Notes under the pieces: model-generated
Told to the model about the DNA's origin: nothing
The model's database searches: none
The model's input: the letters and a program-made list of their open reading frames with translations, nothing else
Assembly (NCBI GenBank): GCA_016719855.1
Contig: JADJYH010000009.1
Location: 62,001 to 126,000, forward strand
Source of the DNA: Saprospiraceae bacterium
GTDB lineage: Bacteria; Bacteroidota; Bacteroidia; Chitinophagales; Saprospiraceae
DNA length: 64,000 nucleotides
Direction: 5' to 3'
Shown: one piece after another, positions 1-9,157 of the stretch
Position numbering within the stretch: position 1 is the first letter of the stretch
Layout of the letters: each line of letters starts with the position of its first letter
Made by a program: the position numbers and the translations under genes

Positions 1-95
1 AATTCGGCACGTGGCGCAGCGCTTGCCGCCGCCTGCATCTGGTTGGCGATGCCCCGGCGCAGCCAAGGAAGGAAGGAATATCTCGCTATTGCCAT
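1..95 (-). CDS. Partial CDS, N-terminus of an unknown protein downstream of the DUF6603 gene
   Basis: An open frame begins with ATG at 95-93 on the minus strand and runs off the window edge, giving 31 residues that start MAIARYSFLPWLRRG and continue with an Ala-rich stretch. The arginine/tryptophan-rich start is not a signal peptide. It lies 148 bases downstream of the DUF6603 gene in the same direction, so it is probably the third gene of the same transcript. Function is unknown; only the start is visible. The frame and start are clear, but the coding call rests on continuity and context. Confidence 0.5.
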   Translation of the reverse strand, partial: MAIARYSFLPWLRRGIANQMQAAASAAPRAE

Positions 96-144
96 GATGG
101 TTTGTTCAAAATTTTTTACTTCAAGTTGCCAAGTCTGTGGCTTG

Positions 145-230
145 GTTGATAAAGTTAATAAGGGTTTATGCGGTTGATTATCAACCCTTATCAACTTCAT
201 CAACCCTTATCAACCCAACCACCTCATCTG
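145..230. repeat. Short tandem/inverted repeat between genes (ATCAACCCTT units)
   Basis: The unit ATCAACCCTT occurs at 180-189 and 199-208, with related CATCAACC units nearby, and the complementary AAGGGTT/GGTTGAT lies at about 145-178, so the stretch can fold into a hairpin. It resembles the CCAATTCAA-type intercistronic repeats seen later in this window (10.3, 11.3, 15.8 kb). It separates two same-strand genes; a role in transcript processing or termination is only inference. Confidence 0.5.
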
Positions 231-243
231 CCACTTTCACCAC

Positions 244-3200
244 TCAATTCAACTGATACGCAGGCACAACCTGCAATTTCGATATCAACGCCGCATCCTG
301 TGCCACCAGATTTGCCCTGGCCATGTTCGCTTCGGCTTCGGTCGCAAACACCAAGTCCTCGCCGTGCAATGCCAGCGTTTCTGTGTTGGCGACGACATAT
401 TCCTCCTGCTTCACCTTCACATTTGGAGCGTCCAACACCGACGGGCGTTTTGGCTCAAAAGCGAGCGGCGATTTCGCCGTGGCGTTCATCCGCAAGAAGA
501 CCGTGAACAATTCTGTGATGAATTTCCAGAACTTCACAGGCCGCTTTTCTGGAATGTAAATCAGCTCGTACACCACCTCCAAACCAGCAATGTAGCTCGC
601 TTTCAACTGGTCGGAACCCTTGATACGCACCCCGCTGTCGAACTGGGCGAACGACTGGCTGCTCAGTTTTTGCGCATCGTTCATGTCGCTGTACGACGCT
701 GGCGCAAACTGTTCCTTGAGCACGTCCAAGCGGTCTTGACCGAACGTTTCTGCGCCGAGTGCCAATGAATTTACCGTGAAAAAACGGTGCGTTTCGAGCG
801 GAGCGTTCGTGCCAAACTTGTTGATGTCCATGTTCAGCGGTGCAATCTTCTGCGTTACCTCCAGGATCCCGAAGGGGTGCAGGATGAGCGTATCCGTTTG
901 CTCCTCAGTTGGTATTTCCCGCATGACGACCATGAGGTTCGAGCCTGCTGGCAGTTCTGCCCGCCAGTTGCCCACTTTTTTGAAAGCTTCGAGCAAAGGG
1001 TCGAACACCTCCACGGGCGGCAGCGTCTGCTTGCGGTCTTCGCCGAAAGTGACATCGAAATGCACTGTGATGCTGATGCTGAAAAAGAAAAAGCTGATGG
1101 AAATTTCGCCTTCGCCGTAGGCATGCCAGGGCGACGGGCCTTCCAGCACGAAGCGCAGGCGGATGGAAAGCAGGTCTTCGCCAAAAATGCGAACCGCCAG
1201 CATCGCCCCAATTTCCACGATAAACTTGAACGGGTTGAACTGGATAAGCGCATCGAACGAAAGGTAGCCCTTGACGGAAGCTGGGCCAGCCTCCACGTAC
1301 AACGAGAGCTTGGCACCAAACTGCACCGTGTTGCTGGTGACGGCGAAATAGCACTCCACCCGCAGGTCTGGGTTGCCGTCGAAAATGACCAAACCGAGGC
1401 GGCGTAGGGCGGGCAGCCCCATCGGTGGCGGAGTGTACGAGGGGTGGAACCCTCCGATGGTAAACAGGAAATTGGCGTTGTCCCCCCAGTAAATCCGAAT
1501 GGCCATGTCGCCCGTGAGGGCGAAAGTCAGGATGCGGGAATTGAACAAAGAGGCATCCAGCGTGAACTCCTTTTTGTCAAAATCGAGCGTGGCGATGAAG
1601 TTGATTTGGATGTAAACGATGGCCGCCTCCTCGGTCGGTAGTGCGAGCCGCAACACGCCGAGCAGCGCCAATCGCACCGGACTCGGCACTTCGATGAGCA
1701 GCCCCAGTTCCACGCTGACCAGCGTGGGCGTCCCCCAACCCAGTTTGGCCATCGGCCCAAAAACGAACTGCCCCTCGTAGGGCGGGAAGATGCGCTTGAT
1801 GTCGGCGATGATGCGGTTTGCGTTGGCGACGATGTCGGTGGGGAACAGGATACTGTTGATGGAGCCGTCGTAAACGCCGAGACGCAGCGGTTCCAGTTCC
1901 ATCGTGCGGTTCAGGCCGAGCAGACCGCCCACGCCGTTGAGGGTGAAACCAAAGCCAAGTTGGATGGGCACAAACTCCGCCGTGATGATGATGAGCAGCG
2001 AGAAGCCATCGGAGCCGTCGGGCATTTTCGTGTTCAAAACACCGATGGCTTTCAGGGCGATGGTTCCCTGAAATTCCAATTCCAAACCACCTGCGTACTC
2101 GCCCTTGTCCACGTCAATGAACAGGAAGCCGCCGCCGGTGAAACCACCCGCATTGATGGAAAGCCCGACGCCGGTGGGCCACTTGAATTCTGGGCTGAGG
2201 TTGACGGGGCCGAGGTTGCCGCCGTTGTCGCCAGGAAAGGTAAAGACGAGTTTGAAACCGATGCCCTGCACCACTGCTTCGAGCGGGCCGAGCGAGCCTT
2301 TGATGTCGGCCCCCAGTTCGATGGGAATGCCACCAGCATCGGGTTTGACGCCAATCGTAAGTCCTTGAATCTCAATGGGGCCAAGCGAAATATGTGTGGG
2401 CAGCGAAATCTCCAAGCCGCCACTCCCCTGGAAGTAAACGCCAAGCTTGCTCGACCAGCCAACGAGGAGGTCGAAGTTGCCCTCTATGCCATTTTCGCCA
2501 AGGATACTTCGTAAAAAACTGTCGCCTTCGCCTGCTTTTATGACGAGTTTGCCGCCCTGTAATTCTCCTTCCACAAGCACCTCAAACTCGCCGTTGGTGA
2601 GCACCGAGCCGCCGCCTTTGATGGCAAATGACTCCAGCTCCACCCGGCTTCCGTCACCTGTGCCGAAGAGGATGGTAGGTGCATCTTTGTCCTCGTATTT
2701 CAAGCCCAGTTTGAGCCGTAGGCTGGAAGGCGGTGTGATGCCACCGCTGCCAATGATGTCGAGTAAAATCTGGACACCTGTATCTGGCCGCACGATGAGG
2801 CCGATGCCGAGGCGAAGGTCGGCGCTGATTTCAAAGACAAAATAAAGGTTATCGGCCAACTGGATTTCTTCATCCAGTTCCGCCGAAGCAAACGGGATGA
2901 AAGCGAGGCCGGGCTTGGCAGATGCCGTTTCCGGCAAATTGAAAACGCCGATGCCCACTTCAAAAGCCACATCGCCCACCGAATTTTCCACCAATGGAAA
3001 ATAAATCTGCCACGGGTTAATTTCGTCGGGCTGGAGGGCGCCCTCGCTGAGTTTGGCGAGCATTTCCTCCTCCAATCCTTCCTGCCGCACATTCACACCC
3101 AATGCCACGCCCAAGTCCATCAGGCTGTCGGCAAAGTTTACCGATTTGAATTCCGACGTTCCCCAGTTATAGGCGTTGGTGAAAACGGCAGTAGGGTCGT

Positions 3201-3717
3201 TGAAGAATTGCCCCAAATCGTTCCAAGCGATATCTTTTTTGGTGTATCCTGGGCGCAGACCTGCCTCGTCCACAAAATCAACTCGGATGACCCCAATGGT
3301 GCGCAGCACCGACCCAATTTTCGGCTGGTTTTGCAGCAGGTATTCCACAAAAAGAAACTGCACGAGTTGCGCCGGAAATTCGTTTTTGAACAAGTCGGCG
3401 TCAAGTGTGGCCGGGAATAGACCTGATGGGTGGGTGGCGATTTCACGCACCTTGTTAAAAACCAAAGCCAACTTGGTCAAAAAGCCGCCGAGCGCAGCTT
3501 GGGTAAGTTCACCGCTTTCGAGCGTAGTTTTGAGGTCGTTGAGCGGGGCGGCGAGGTCTTGGATGGGTTGCGGCACCTGGTTGATGGGCACCACCCAGCC
3601 CAGTTCGAGCATGAATGCCGAAAAGTCCGCAGGCGACTGAACAGCTTCCTGCAAGGGATTAAAAACGGCGCCTATTTCTTCCGCCAGCGCAACGAGGGTG
3701 TCGGATTCTTCTTCCAT
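244..3717 (-). CDS. DUF6603 domain-containing protein, 1157 aa
   Basis: Very large protein without signal peptide or membrane anchor. The middle and C-terminal two thirds carry the DUF6603 pattern: long alternating-hydrophobic beta strands, Gly-rich turns such as GFTLNGVGGLLGLNRTM, then VFGPMAKLGWGTPTL and a phenylalanine-rich segment (SISFFFFSISITVHFDVTFG) near residue 905. The composition suggests an elongated beta structure. The biochemical role of DUF6603 is not known to me. It follows the 379-aa gene by only 21 bases and precedes the partial gene at the window edge, so the three probably form one transcript. The start is the ATG at the upstream gene border; the frame is intact over 3.4 kb, unlike several other genes here. 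Family call is firm, function open. Confidence 0.85.
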   Translation of the reverse strand: MEEESDTLVALAEEIGAVFNPLQEAVQSPADFSAFMLELGWVVPINQVPQPIQDLAAPLNDLKTTLESGELTQAALGGFLTKLALVFNKVREIATHPSGLFPATLDADLFKNEFPAQLVQFLFVEYLLQNQPKIGSVLRTIGVIRVDFVDEAGLRPGYTKKDIAWNDLGQFFNDPTAVFTNAYNWGTSEFKSVNFADSLMDLGVALGVNVRQEGLEEEMLAKLSEGALQPDEINPWQIYFPLVENSVGDVAFEVGIGVFNLPETASAKPGLAFIPFASAELDEEIQLADNLYFVFEISADLRLGIGLIVRPDTGVQILLDIIGSGGITPPSSLRLKLGLKYEDKDAPTILFGTGDGSRVELESFAIKGGGSVLTNGEFEVLVEGELQGGKLVIKAGEGDSFLRSILGENGIEGNFDLLVGWSSKLGVYFQGSGGLEISLPTHISLGPIEIQGLTIGVKPDAGGIPIELGADIKGSLGPLEAVVQGIGFKLVFTFPGDNGGNLGPVNLSPEFKWPTGVGLSINAGGFTGGGFLFIDVDKGEYAGGLELEFQGTIALKAIGVLNTKMPDGSDGFSLLIIITAEFVPIQLGFGFTLNGVGGLLGLNRTMELEPLRLGVYDGSINSILFPTDIVANANRIIADIKRIFPPYEGQFVFGPMAKLGWGTPTLVSVELGLLIEVPSPVRLALLGVLRLALPTEEAAIVYIQINFIATLDFDKKEFTLDASLFNSRILTFALTGDMAIRIYWGDNANFLFTIGGFHPSYTPPPMGLPALRRLGLVIFDGNPDLRVECYFAVTSNTVQFGAKLSLYVEAGPASVKGYLSFDALIQFNPFKFIVEIGAMLAVRIFGEDLLSIRLRFVLEGPSPWHAYGEGEISISFFFFSISITVHFDVTFGEDRKQTLPPVEVFDPLLEAFKKVGNWRAELPAGSNLMVVMREIPTEEQTDTLILHPFGILEVTQKIAPLNMDINKFGTNAPLETHRFFTVNSLALGAETFGQDRLDVLKEQFAPASYSDMNDAQKLSSQSFAQFDSGVRIKGSDQLKASYIAGLEVVYELIYIPEKRPVKFWKFITELFTVFLRMNATAKSPLAFEPKRPSVLDAPNVKVKQEEYVVANTETLALHGEDLVFATEAEANMARANLVAQDAALISKLQVVPAYQLN

Positions 3718-3738
3718 ATCGAATGCAATTGTTGCAGG

Positions 3739-4878
3739 TTAAACGGTTAAGAAAAAGCGGCTGTCGTTCTCCGGAAGCAGGCGAATCACAGGCGTGGGAT
3801 TGCTTGCAAACGGAAAAAAATTCAGGCATAAATTATTGGTCGCAGGGTCTGTCACGGGCACTATCATCGTGTAGCGGTGCCGACGACCCACACAGGTCAG
3901 CATCCTCGTGCGCCGAGACCAAGAGAACGTCCAGGTAAAATCATCCAGAAAATCGGAAACGGAGGTGGTTTCATAGCGTTGGTACATGGGAAACTCGTGC
4001 CCGCTTGAAAATGCAGCGTGTGCATTCAACGATGTGGTCAAATCAGTAAGCCGCTCTGCATGGGTGGTACCCGGCGCACCGCTGGGGTAAGGAACTGTGT
4101 AGGTAAATGATTCCTGGTCGTGCCGGTACTGACCATCCACCCTTACGTTAGTTATTTGATGGGTAGCATTGCGTTGGATTGGCGTGCCGAGGTTGACGGT
4201 AAAACGCTTGGCGGAACGTGCCCGCCGAATATTTCGTGGTATCCAATCATTCCAACTGTCATTGGGCACTGGCGTGCCTTCGAAAAAAGTGAGGTTGGCT
4301 GCCTGAAATGCCGCTACAAGTTCGGCTTTGTTGGCAAAAGCGGTGTTTCTTTTCACGGCAAAATCGTAACCCAAATGCTCCAATACGCCCATACGTGGCA
4401 GGGTTCGGTTATGGTGAAAATGCTTGGGCGCAGTTACCGTGACATCTCCACCCAATGCTTCTTTCAATTTCCTGACGAAAGGTTCTGCTTGTCCGATTTT
4501 GCAGCCCCGGATATGAAAGTTCGGACGCACACCTGCTACTGGACGTGGTTCGGTCAGATTGCTGGGGATGATAATAATTCCAGTGCTCAGCGCTTCTTCC
4601 AATACCTCAAAAGTCGTGACCGTTTCCGCCCTCCGCCTGCCAGCCAAGTGGATGTCGGCCAATTGGATTTGCATGTAGCCAGCGTCGTTCCCATGCGATG
4701 AAATCACGAAATCGCCAACTGGAAGGCCAATACTTGCAGCCGTATTGAGATGGTCGAGAAACTGGTCAACGCGGGTTATCCTCCTCCGGTCTATCAGCGT
4801 CGTGTCCGGCCTGCGTTGGAAGAGCTGGTGCATGATATTGTCGTATCTCGTTCGACCCGGTGCAAATGCGTAGTCCAT
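3739..4878 (-). CDS. Uncharacterised 379-aa protein with caspase-like His/Cys pair
   Basis: No signal peptide or membrane segment. Residues 56-66 read GDFVISSHGND and residues 120-130 read NFHIRGCKIGQ. A hydrophobic strand ending in S-H-G, followed some 60 residues later by a strand ending in G-C-x-x-G, is the layout of caspase/CHAT/DUF4347-like cysteine peptidase folds, where His62 and Cys126 would be the dyad. This is pattern recognition, not a proven family match. The C-terminal 150 residues (from about 225) are beta-rich, end in an aromatic SRRTRMLTCVGRRHRYT segment and match nothing I recognise. First gene of the transcript with the DUF6603 protein, which it could modify or be delivered with (inference). 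Confidence 0.7.
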   Translation of the reverse strand: MDYAFAPGRTRYDNIMHQLFQRRPDTTLIDRRRITRVDQFLDHLNTAASIGLPVGDFVISSHGNDAGYMQIQLADIHLAGRRRAETVTTFEVLEEALSTGIIIIPSNLTEPRPVAGVRPNFHIRGCKIGQAEPFVRKLKEALGGDVTVTAPKHFHHNRTLPRMGVLEHLGYDFAVKRNTAFANKAELVAAFQAANLTFFEGTPVPNDSWNDWIPRNIRRARSAKRFTVNLGTPIQRNATHQITNVRVDGQYRHDQESFTYTVPYPSGAPGTTHAERLTDLTTSLNAHAAFSSGHEFPMYQRYETTSVSDFLDDFTWTFSWSRRTRMLTCVGRRHRYTMIVPVTDPATNNLCLNFFPFASNPTPVIRLLPENDSRFFLTV

Positions 4879-5281
4879 ACTGGATGCATTATTTTGAAAG
4901 AAAAATTGAAAAAGTTGGAGAAGGGAATCAGGTGTCAGATAGTCGTTGTACTACCCGTCTAACGGTTTTTTCAGAACAAAACGAGGAACTGTAGAAGCAG
5001 GTAACAAACGCCTTGAAAGGATTGGAATTGGTAGTCTAGCCATGTCGTTTTCCGATGGTTTAAGTTCACTTAATAGTGCTTCAATAGGGTATAACTTATG
5101 GCGGTAAATTTAGATTTTATTTTAATATCGCACCAAAAACACCAATTTATTTTTGAAAATAAATAAAAAATGGCCAAGGATGGTTGGCGAATCCATCCTT
5201 GGCCATTTTAAACTTTGTATTCTTGTGAAATTTTCGCCCTATCGCTTGAATTCCACCAGTTTCATATTCCTTCGCTCGAAC
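4879..5281. other. Intergenic region with promoter space and a strong hairpin
   Basis: About 400 bases without a gene. It holds the upstream region of the 379-aa gene (AT-rich from 5080 to 5165) and a strong hairpin at 5166-5208, annotated separately. I see no RNA gene and no credible short ORF. Confidence 0.6.
5166..5208. terminator. Intrinsic terminator, perfect 17-bp hairpin
   Basis: The arms 5166-5182 and 5192-5208 are perfectly complementary over 17 bp (core GGCCAAGGATGG) around a 9-base loop. A-tract on the left and T-tract on the right make it usable in both directions. It lies about 74 bases past the stop of the DUF192 gene (minus strand), which is the likely user. Confidence 0.8.
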
Positions 5282-5911
5282 TCACTGCCAGCTAATCTTG
5301 TCACCAACCTTGATGCCGTGCTTTTGGGCATAACCCCCAATCACTTCCACCACGTACTTGGCCTTGCCATTGGAGGGCAGTGAGGTGTCGTTCATCGGCT
5401 TTGCGTTCTCGTGAATGGTCGTGATCACGCCGTTTTCATCCACGAACATGATGTCGAGCGGGATATAAGTGTTGCGCATCCAAAAGCTCTGCTGCTCGTT
5501 CACGTCGAACAGGAACAACATTCCTTGGTCTTCCGGCATGGACTTTCGGAACATGAGGCCGAATTGGCGGTCAACCTCCGTGTCAGCCTTCTCAATGTCA
5601 ATCTTGGAGATAGCCTTGCCGGTAGCGGGGTTCTGAAAATAAAGCTCCCCTTCTTTTTGAAATTTTGGTTCGGGCATGGTCTCGGTGTTTGTCGGTGGCG
5701 CAGTGGTGGTGGTGGTCGTTGAATTGCTGGTCGGATAAGCATCCCTGCTGCTCGTCAAGCCCGCAATCCATTGGAAAATACCGGGAGCGACCATGCTCAA
5801 GGCTGCGATGACCATGACGCTGATGATGATGATTTGCTTCCAGTTAGTGGCGGGTTTCCTTTTCTTCTTTTTTACAACGGTTGATTCTTTAGTCTGGGAT
5901 GGATTTGACAT
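5282..5911 (-). CDS. DUF192 family protein with N-terminal membrane anchor
   Basis: 209 aa. Basic N-terminus followed by one hydrophobic segment (about residues 27-48, IIIISVMVIAALSMVAPGIF), a Ser/Thr linker (TTTTTTAPPT), then a complete DUF192 domain (COG1430) from about residue 90. The family signature is present: RKSMPEDQGMLFLF, FWMRNTYIPLDIMFVD, and a C-terminal V-x-E-V-x-G-G-Y segment ending in KVGDKISW. DUF192 proteins are small beta-barrel domains of unclear function, often secreted or membrane-tethered. Monocistronic; the nonamer-like repeat ATTGTTGAATTG lies just upstream of the start. The start ATG precedes the membrane segment with no better alternative. Confidence 0.88.
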   Translation of the reverse strand: MSNPSQTKESTVVKKKKRKPATNWKQIIIISVMVIAALSMVAPGIFQWIAGLTSSRDAYPTSNSTTTTTTAPPTNTETMPEPKFQKEGELYFQNPATGKAISKIDIEKADTEVDRQFGLMFRKSMPEDQGMLFLFDVNEQQSFWMRNTYIPLDIMFVDENGVITTIHENAKPMNDTSLPSNGKAKYVVEVIGGYAQKHGIKVGDKISWQ

Positions 5912-6156
5912 GATTGTTTGATTGTTGAATTGCTAAATTGTTGAAATTGCAGCCCTCTTGGAAGTGCGGCGCAAATTTCAGCAAAAAAATGGCCAAACAA
6001 ACTCAATCGGTCGTGCCTTGGTATAAAAATGCTTGCTGGCCAGTTTTTATTGACAAAAAAGCTGTGGAGAAACGGTACCTCCCACGTACTCCCCCACACG
6101 AAACCCCAGGAGGTCGTCATTCAAAAAAAGCTATTTTTGCCCCTCAAAATTCAAAA

Positions 6157-6693
6157 ATGATTCTTTCCGATAAAAAGATCCTCGAAGCCATCGAATCCGG
6201 CGACATTGTCATCGAACCCTACGACCGGGACTGCCTCGGCACCAACTCCTATGACGTACACCTCGGCAAGTGGCTCGCCAACTACCGAGACCCCGTGCTC
6301 GATGCCCGCCAACACAACCAGATTGACCATTTTGAGATACCAGAGGAGGGTTTTGTCCTTAGGCCAGGGGTACTCTACCTCGGCGTCACACAGGAGTACA
6401 CGGAGACTCACCACGCCGTACCCTTCCTGGAAGGCAAAAGCAGCGTCGGACGGTTAGGCATTGACATCCATGCTACGGCTGGCAAGGGCGATGTCGGCTT
6501 TTGCAACCATTGGACGCTCGAAATCTCCTGCACCCAACCCGTCAGGGTCTATGCTGGGATGCCCATCGGACAGTTGATTTACTTCATGGTCGAGGGCGAA
6601 ATCGAGCGCTTTTACAACAAAAAATCGGATGCAAAGTACAATGCCCGCACGGACCGACCCGTGGAAAGCATGATGTGGAAGAACCGATTCTGA
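6157..6693 (+). CDS. dcd: dCTP deaminase
   Basis: Converts dCTP to dUTP in pyrimidine deoxynucleotide synthesis (cytosol, homotrimer of the dUTPase fold). The 178-aa protein from the internal ATG begins MILSDKKILEAIESGDI, the usual start and length for the family; a longer in-frame extension upstream is spurious. Signatures are GTNSYDVHLG, EGKSSVGRLGIDIHATAG, the catalytic glutamate segment GFCNHWTLEISC, and the conserved C-terminal YN-R-D tail region. Transcribed alone, convergent with the TerC gene, and ending directly in a long hairpin at 6693-6760. Fast identification by motif, high certainty. Confidence 0.95.
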   Translation: MILSDKKILEAIESGDIVIEPYDRDCLGTNSYDVHLGKWLANYRDPVLDARQHNQIDHFEIPEEGFVLRPGVLYLGVTQEYTETHHAVPFLEGKSSVGRLGIDIHATAGKGDVGFCNHWTLEISCTQPVRVYAGMPIGQLIYFMVEGEIERFYNKKSDAKYNARTDRPVESMMWKNRF

Positions 6694-6760
6694 GGTATGA
6701 GGTATTGGGGTCTGAGGTTTGCACTGCACGGGCATACCTCAGACCCCACTACCTCATACC
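6693..6760. terminator. Long hairpin between convergent dcd and TerC genes
   Basis: Arms 6693-6718 and 6735-6760 are complementary over 26 bp with one mismatch, around a 16-base loop. The left arm starts inside the dcd stop codon and the right arm covers the end of the TerC gene. T-rich DNA follows (TTTTCTACTTTATC). It probably stops transcripts from both sides; the repetitive arm (GAGGTATGAGGTATTGGGG) resembles a dispersed palindromic element. Confidence 0.65.
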
Positions 6761-7719
6761 TTTTCTACTTTATCTTTCCACATCGAGAACAGAATCCCGC
6801 CGCCCAGCACCAGCACAATGAAGGCCAGCGATATCCACTCTGGCAGCTTGATATGCAGTGGGTGAAGTATCAGCATCTTAAGGCCGACATAGGTCAAGAT
6901 AATGACCAAACTGTATTTCACGTACTGGAACTTGTCCAGCATGGAGGCCAGCACGAAGTACAGGGAGCGCAGTCCGAGTATAGCAAAGATGTTGGAGGTA
7001 AAGACGATGAAGGGGTCTTTGGTGATGGCAAAAATGGCCGGGATGCTGTCGAAGGCGAACATGATGTCCGTTGTCTCCACCACCACAAGCGTCACGAAAA
7101 GCGGCGTCATGGCAATGGTTTTTCCTTTCCATTTTATAAAAAAATGCTCCCGTCGGATGCTCTTGGTCACCGGTAGGATTTTGCGCAACTGCAACACCAC
7201 AGGATTGTTCTCAGGATGTATTTCATCATCACCTGATTTAAGCATTTTGTAAGCCGTCCAGAGCAGGATGAGGCCGAAAATGTACATAATCCAGTCAAAT
7301 TGCTGTACCAAAATTGCGCCAGCACCAATCATCACGCCACGAAAGAAAAGCGCCCCAACGATACCCCAAAACAGCACCCGGTGCTGGTATTTCTGCGGGA
7401 TGTGGAAATAGCCGAAGATGACTGCGATGACAAAGACGTTGTCCAAGCTGAGCGATTGTTCAACGATATAGCCAGTGAGGTAGGTGATGGCCGCATCCCA
7501 CCCACTGGATGGAAGGCCGATAGTCTTACCAATGCCGAACCAGTGGTGTTCGTAGGCAAAGTAGATGAACACACTGAACAGCAGCGACATGCTGACCCAC
7601 AGCGCCGTCCACCGCAGTGCTTCTTTCGTGGAAATCTTGTGTGGGTCTTTGTTGAAAACGCCCAAGTCGAGCGCCAGAAACACGGAAATGAGTGCTATGA
7701 AGCCTATCCAAACGAACAT
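6754..7719 (-). CDS. TerC/Alx family integral membrane protein
   Basis: 321 aa with about eight or nine hydrophobic segments. Two family hallmarks are visible: LSLDNVFVIAVIFGYFHIP near residue 90 and ETTDIMFAFDSIPAIFAIT near residue 210, each with conserved acidic residues inside the membrane that are thought to handle metal ions (Mn2+ export in characterised Alx/TerC proteins). Start MFVWIGFIALISVFLALDL is typical. The gene is alone on the minus strand; a strong terminator pointing the same way lies 155 bases upstream (7875-7909), so transcription either starts in between or is controlled by that terminator. I do not see a clear yybP-ykoY aptamer, which regulates some relatives. Confidence 0.9.
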   Translation of the reverse strand: MFVWIGFIALISVFLALDLGVFNKDPHKISTKEALRWTALWVSMSLLFSVFIYFAYEHHWFGIGKTIGLPSSGWDAAITYLTGYIVEQSLSLDNVFVIAVIFGYFHIPQKYQHRVLFWGIVGALFFRGVMIGAGAILVQQFDWIMYIFGLILLWTAYKMLKSGDDEIHPENNPVVLQLRKILPVTKSIRREHFFIKWKGKTIAMTPLFVTLVVVETTDIMFAFDSIPAIFAITKDPFIVFTSNIFAILGLRSLYFVLASMLDKFQYVKYSLVIILTYVGLKMLILHPLHIKLPEWISLAFIVLVLGGGILFSMWKDKVEKV

Positions 7720-7874
7720 TTACTATTTTTTTGGTTGAAAAGAATGGACTTTTTGGGAAAAGTGCCGCAAGGTAAACAAAAATCGAGAGGCCAATGGCCA
7801 ACAGCGGAGCAGTAGGGCAAGCCGATTTTCGACCAAAGCAGGGACTTGGAAGGATAAAACCACGAGATAAGGGC

Positions 7875-7909
7875 AAAAAAAAAACCCCCCTCCAAAACGT
7901 GGAGAGAGG
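7875..7909 (-). terminator. Intrinsic terminator on the minus strand upstream of the TerC gene
   Basis: Read on the minus strand: C/U-rich arm 7909-7901, 7-base loop, G-rich arm 7893-7885 (nine pairs, some G-U), then ten consecutive T. This is a textbook rho-independent terminator for a transcript coming from higher coordinates, yet no convincing minus-strand gene lies within 1.2 kb upstream. It may end a small RNA or be part of a leader controlling the TerC gene. Confidence 0.65.
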
Positions 7910-9100
7910 CTATCCCAAAAACCGATTACATCTTTTGTTCATTGGGGTGAAAAAGATGAAAGTGGGCCAACCTGCTTTGCGGGAAGACAAAAACAGAACA
8001 GCACCGCAATAAAAACATGCAGTTGAAGATAGATTAGTTTCAAGATTGCAAGCAACACCACCGATTTACAAAAATTCTGAGTGGAACATTGGAGGTAAGC
8101 TGTGTAAGAAAAAAGGATGAGAAGCTCGGACTACAATTGGTTGTTGAAATGTCTTTTACTACAAATCGGTTGTCAGGATAGTTTGCTTACTAAAACGGTG
8201 TTGCTAATTGGTCAGATGTCCTTTCCGGCTTCTCATCACACTCTTGCGTTGAATAACAGTCCTTTCATGTTCACAGGAATTTTAATAACATTAACTAAAA
8301 AATCGAGCCAAAAGTAGCCGCTCTTACCGAGAGCGCAAAGTATTTGTAAAAAAATAATTTCTTAACCTGGAATTCTGAATAGTACGATTGCTTTTTTGAA
8401 GCCCCAAGCTTTAGGTCTAAATTGTTCAGAATCAACAGTTTGAGAAAATATACAAACCCTTCAAGCAATTTCAACCAGACCTGATGTCTGGGAAAACCTT
8501 GGCCATGCCACCCCCTAAAAACACAGAACCCCTTCCCGGTTGCCCGGAAAGAGGTCTTGCGTGTTCTCAAGGGATTACAAATTGCATCTTTGGCATTGCT
8601 ACATCAGGAACTTGCGCAACGATGTGTGGCAACACTGCTTCTTTTATCGGTAAGGGATGCAAGCACGTAGCTTTGTAAGCCTTGAGCCGCCCGCACGTCG
8701 GGCTTGAAAATCGGAAGTTGGGAAATTTTTACTTGCAGGGCAATCGGACCCCGGATTTGTTCAATAGTGAAACGTAGTGTAGAAATCTCAGCTTTTTGCG
8801 CTTGGCGAGTATTGGCTTCTAAAGCCTCCTGAATGTCAAATTTTACAAGTGTCTAAGGTGTGTGAGTGTAACAAATCGACTGCAAGGTATGCAAATTCTG
8901 ATTTCTTGCATAGAAGCCAAGTATTTTTTTTAATACTTATTTTGACGAATATCTATGAGTCTGATAAAAATACTATCTCTTCAATATCTTGGTTAGACCG
9001 GTTTCTTGTTTCGTAACTTTTTGACAATCAGGTAAATATACTCTAAACAACCCACTCGCCGCAAGCAAGCATTCCAATTGTCGTCAAACCTCTGGCACAG
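7910..9100. other. 1.2-kb region without a recognisable gene
   Basis: AT-rich DNA with stop codons in all frames. Short frames at 8295-8570 (minus) and 8484-8678 (plus) show no family signature and no good codon bias. One small hairpin (CATCTTTT at 7930 region with AAAAGATG) is visible near the minus-strand terminator. I see no tRNA, tmRNA or RNase P signature. It could host a small RNA or a decayed gene. Confidence 0.5.
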
Positions 9101-9101
9101 C

Positions 9102-9137
9102 TTTTGAACTTTTACAGCACAAACTTGTCTATAATTG
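9102..9137 (+). promoter_or_regulatory. Candidate Bacteroidota promoter for the cys operon
   Basis: TTTTG at 9102-9106 and TATAATTG at 9130-9137 approximate the Bacteroidota sigma-A elements (TTTG at -33 and TAnnTTTG at -7, one mismatch). The spacer of 23 bases is a little long. It ends about 20 bases before the leader peptide start, giving a short 5' end as expected for an attenuated leader. Suggestive only. Confidence 0.4.
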
Positions 9138-9157
9138 AGTTTCCAAATTTTTCAAAA

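Noticed and set aside
7910..9100. tRNA, tmRNA, RNase P or riboswitch in the gene-free region
   Set aside because: No T-loop, CCA end or P4-like motif was found on either strand, and no clear yybP-ykoY aptamer upstream of the TerC gene.
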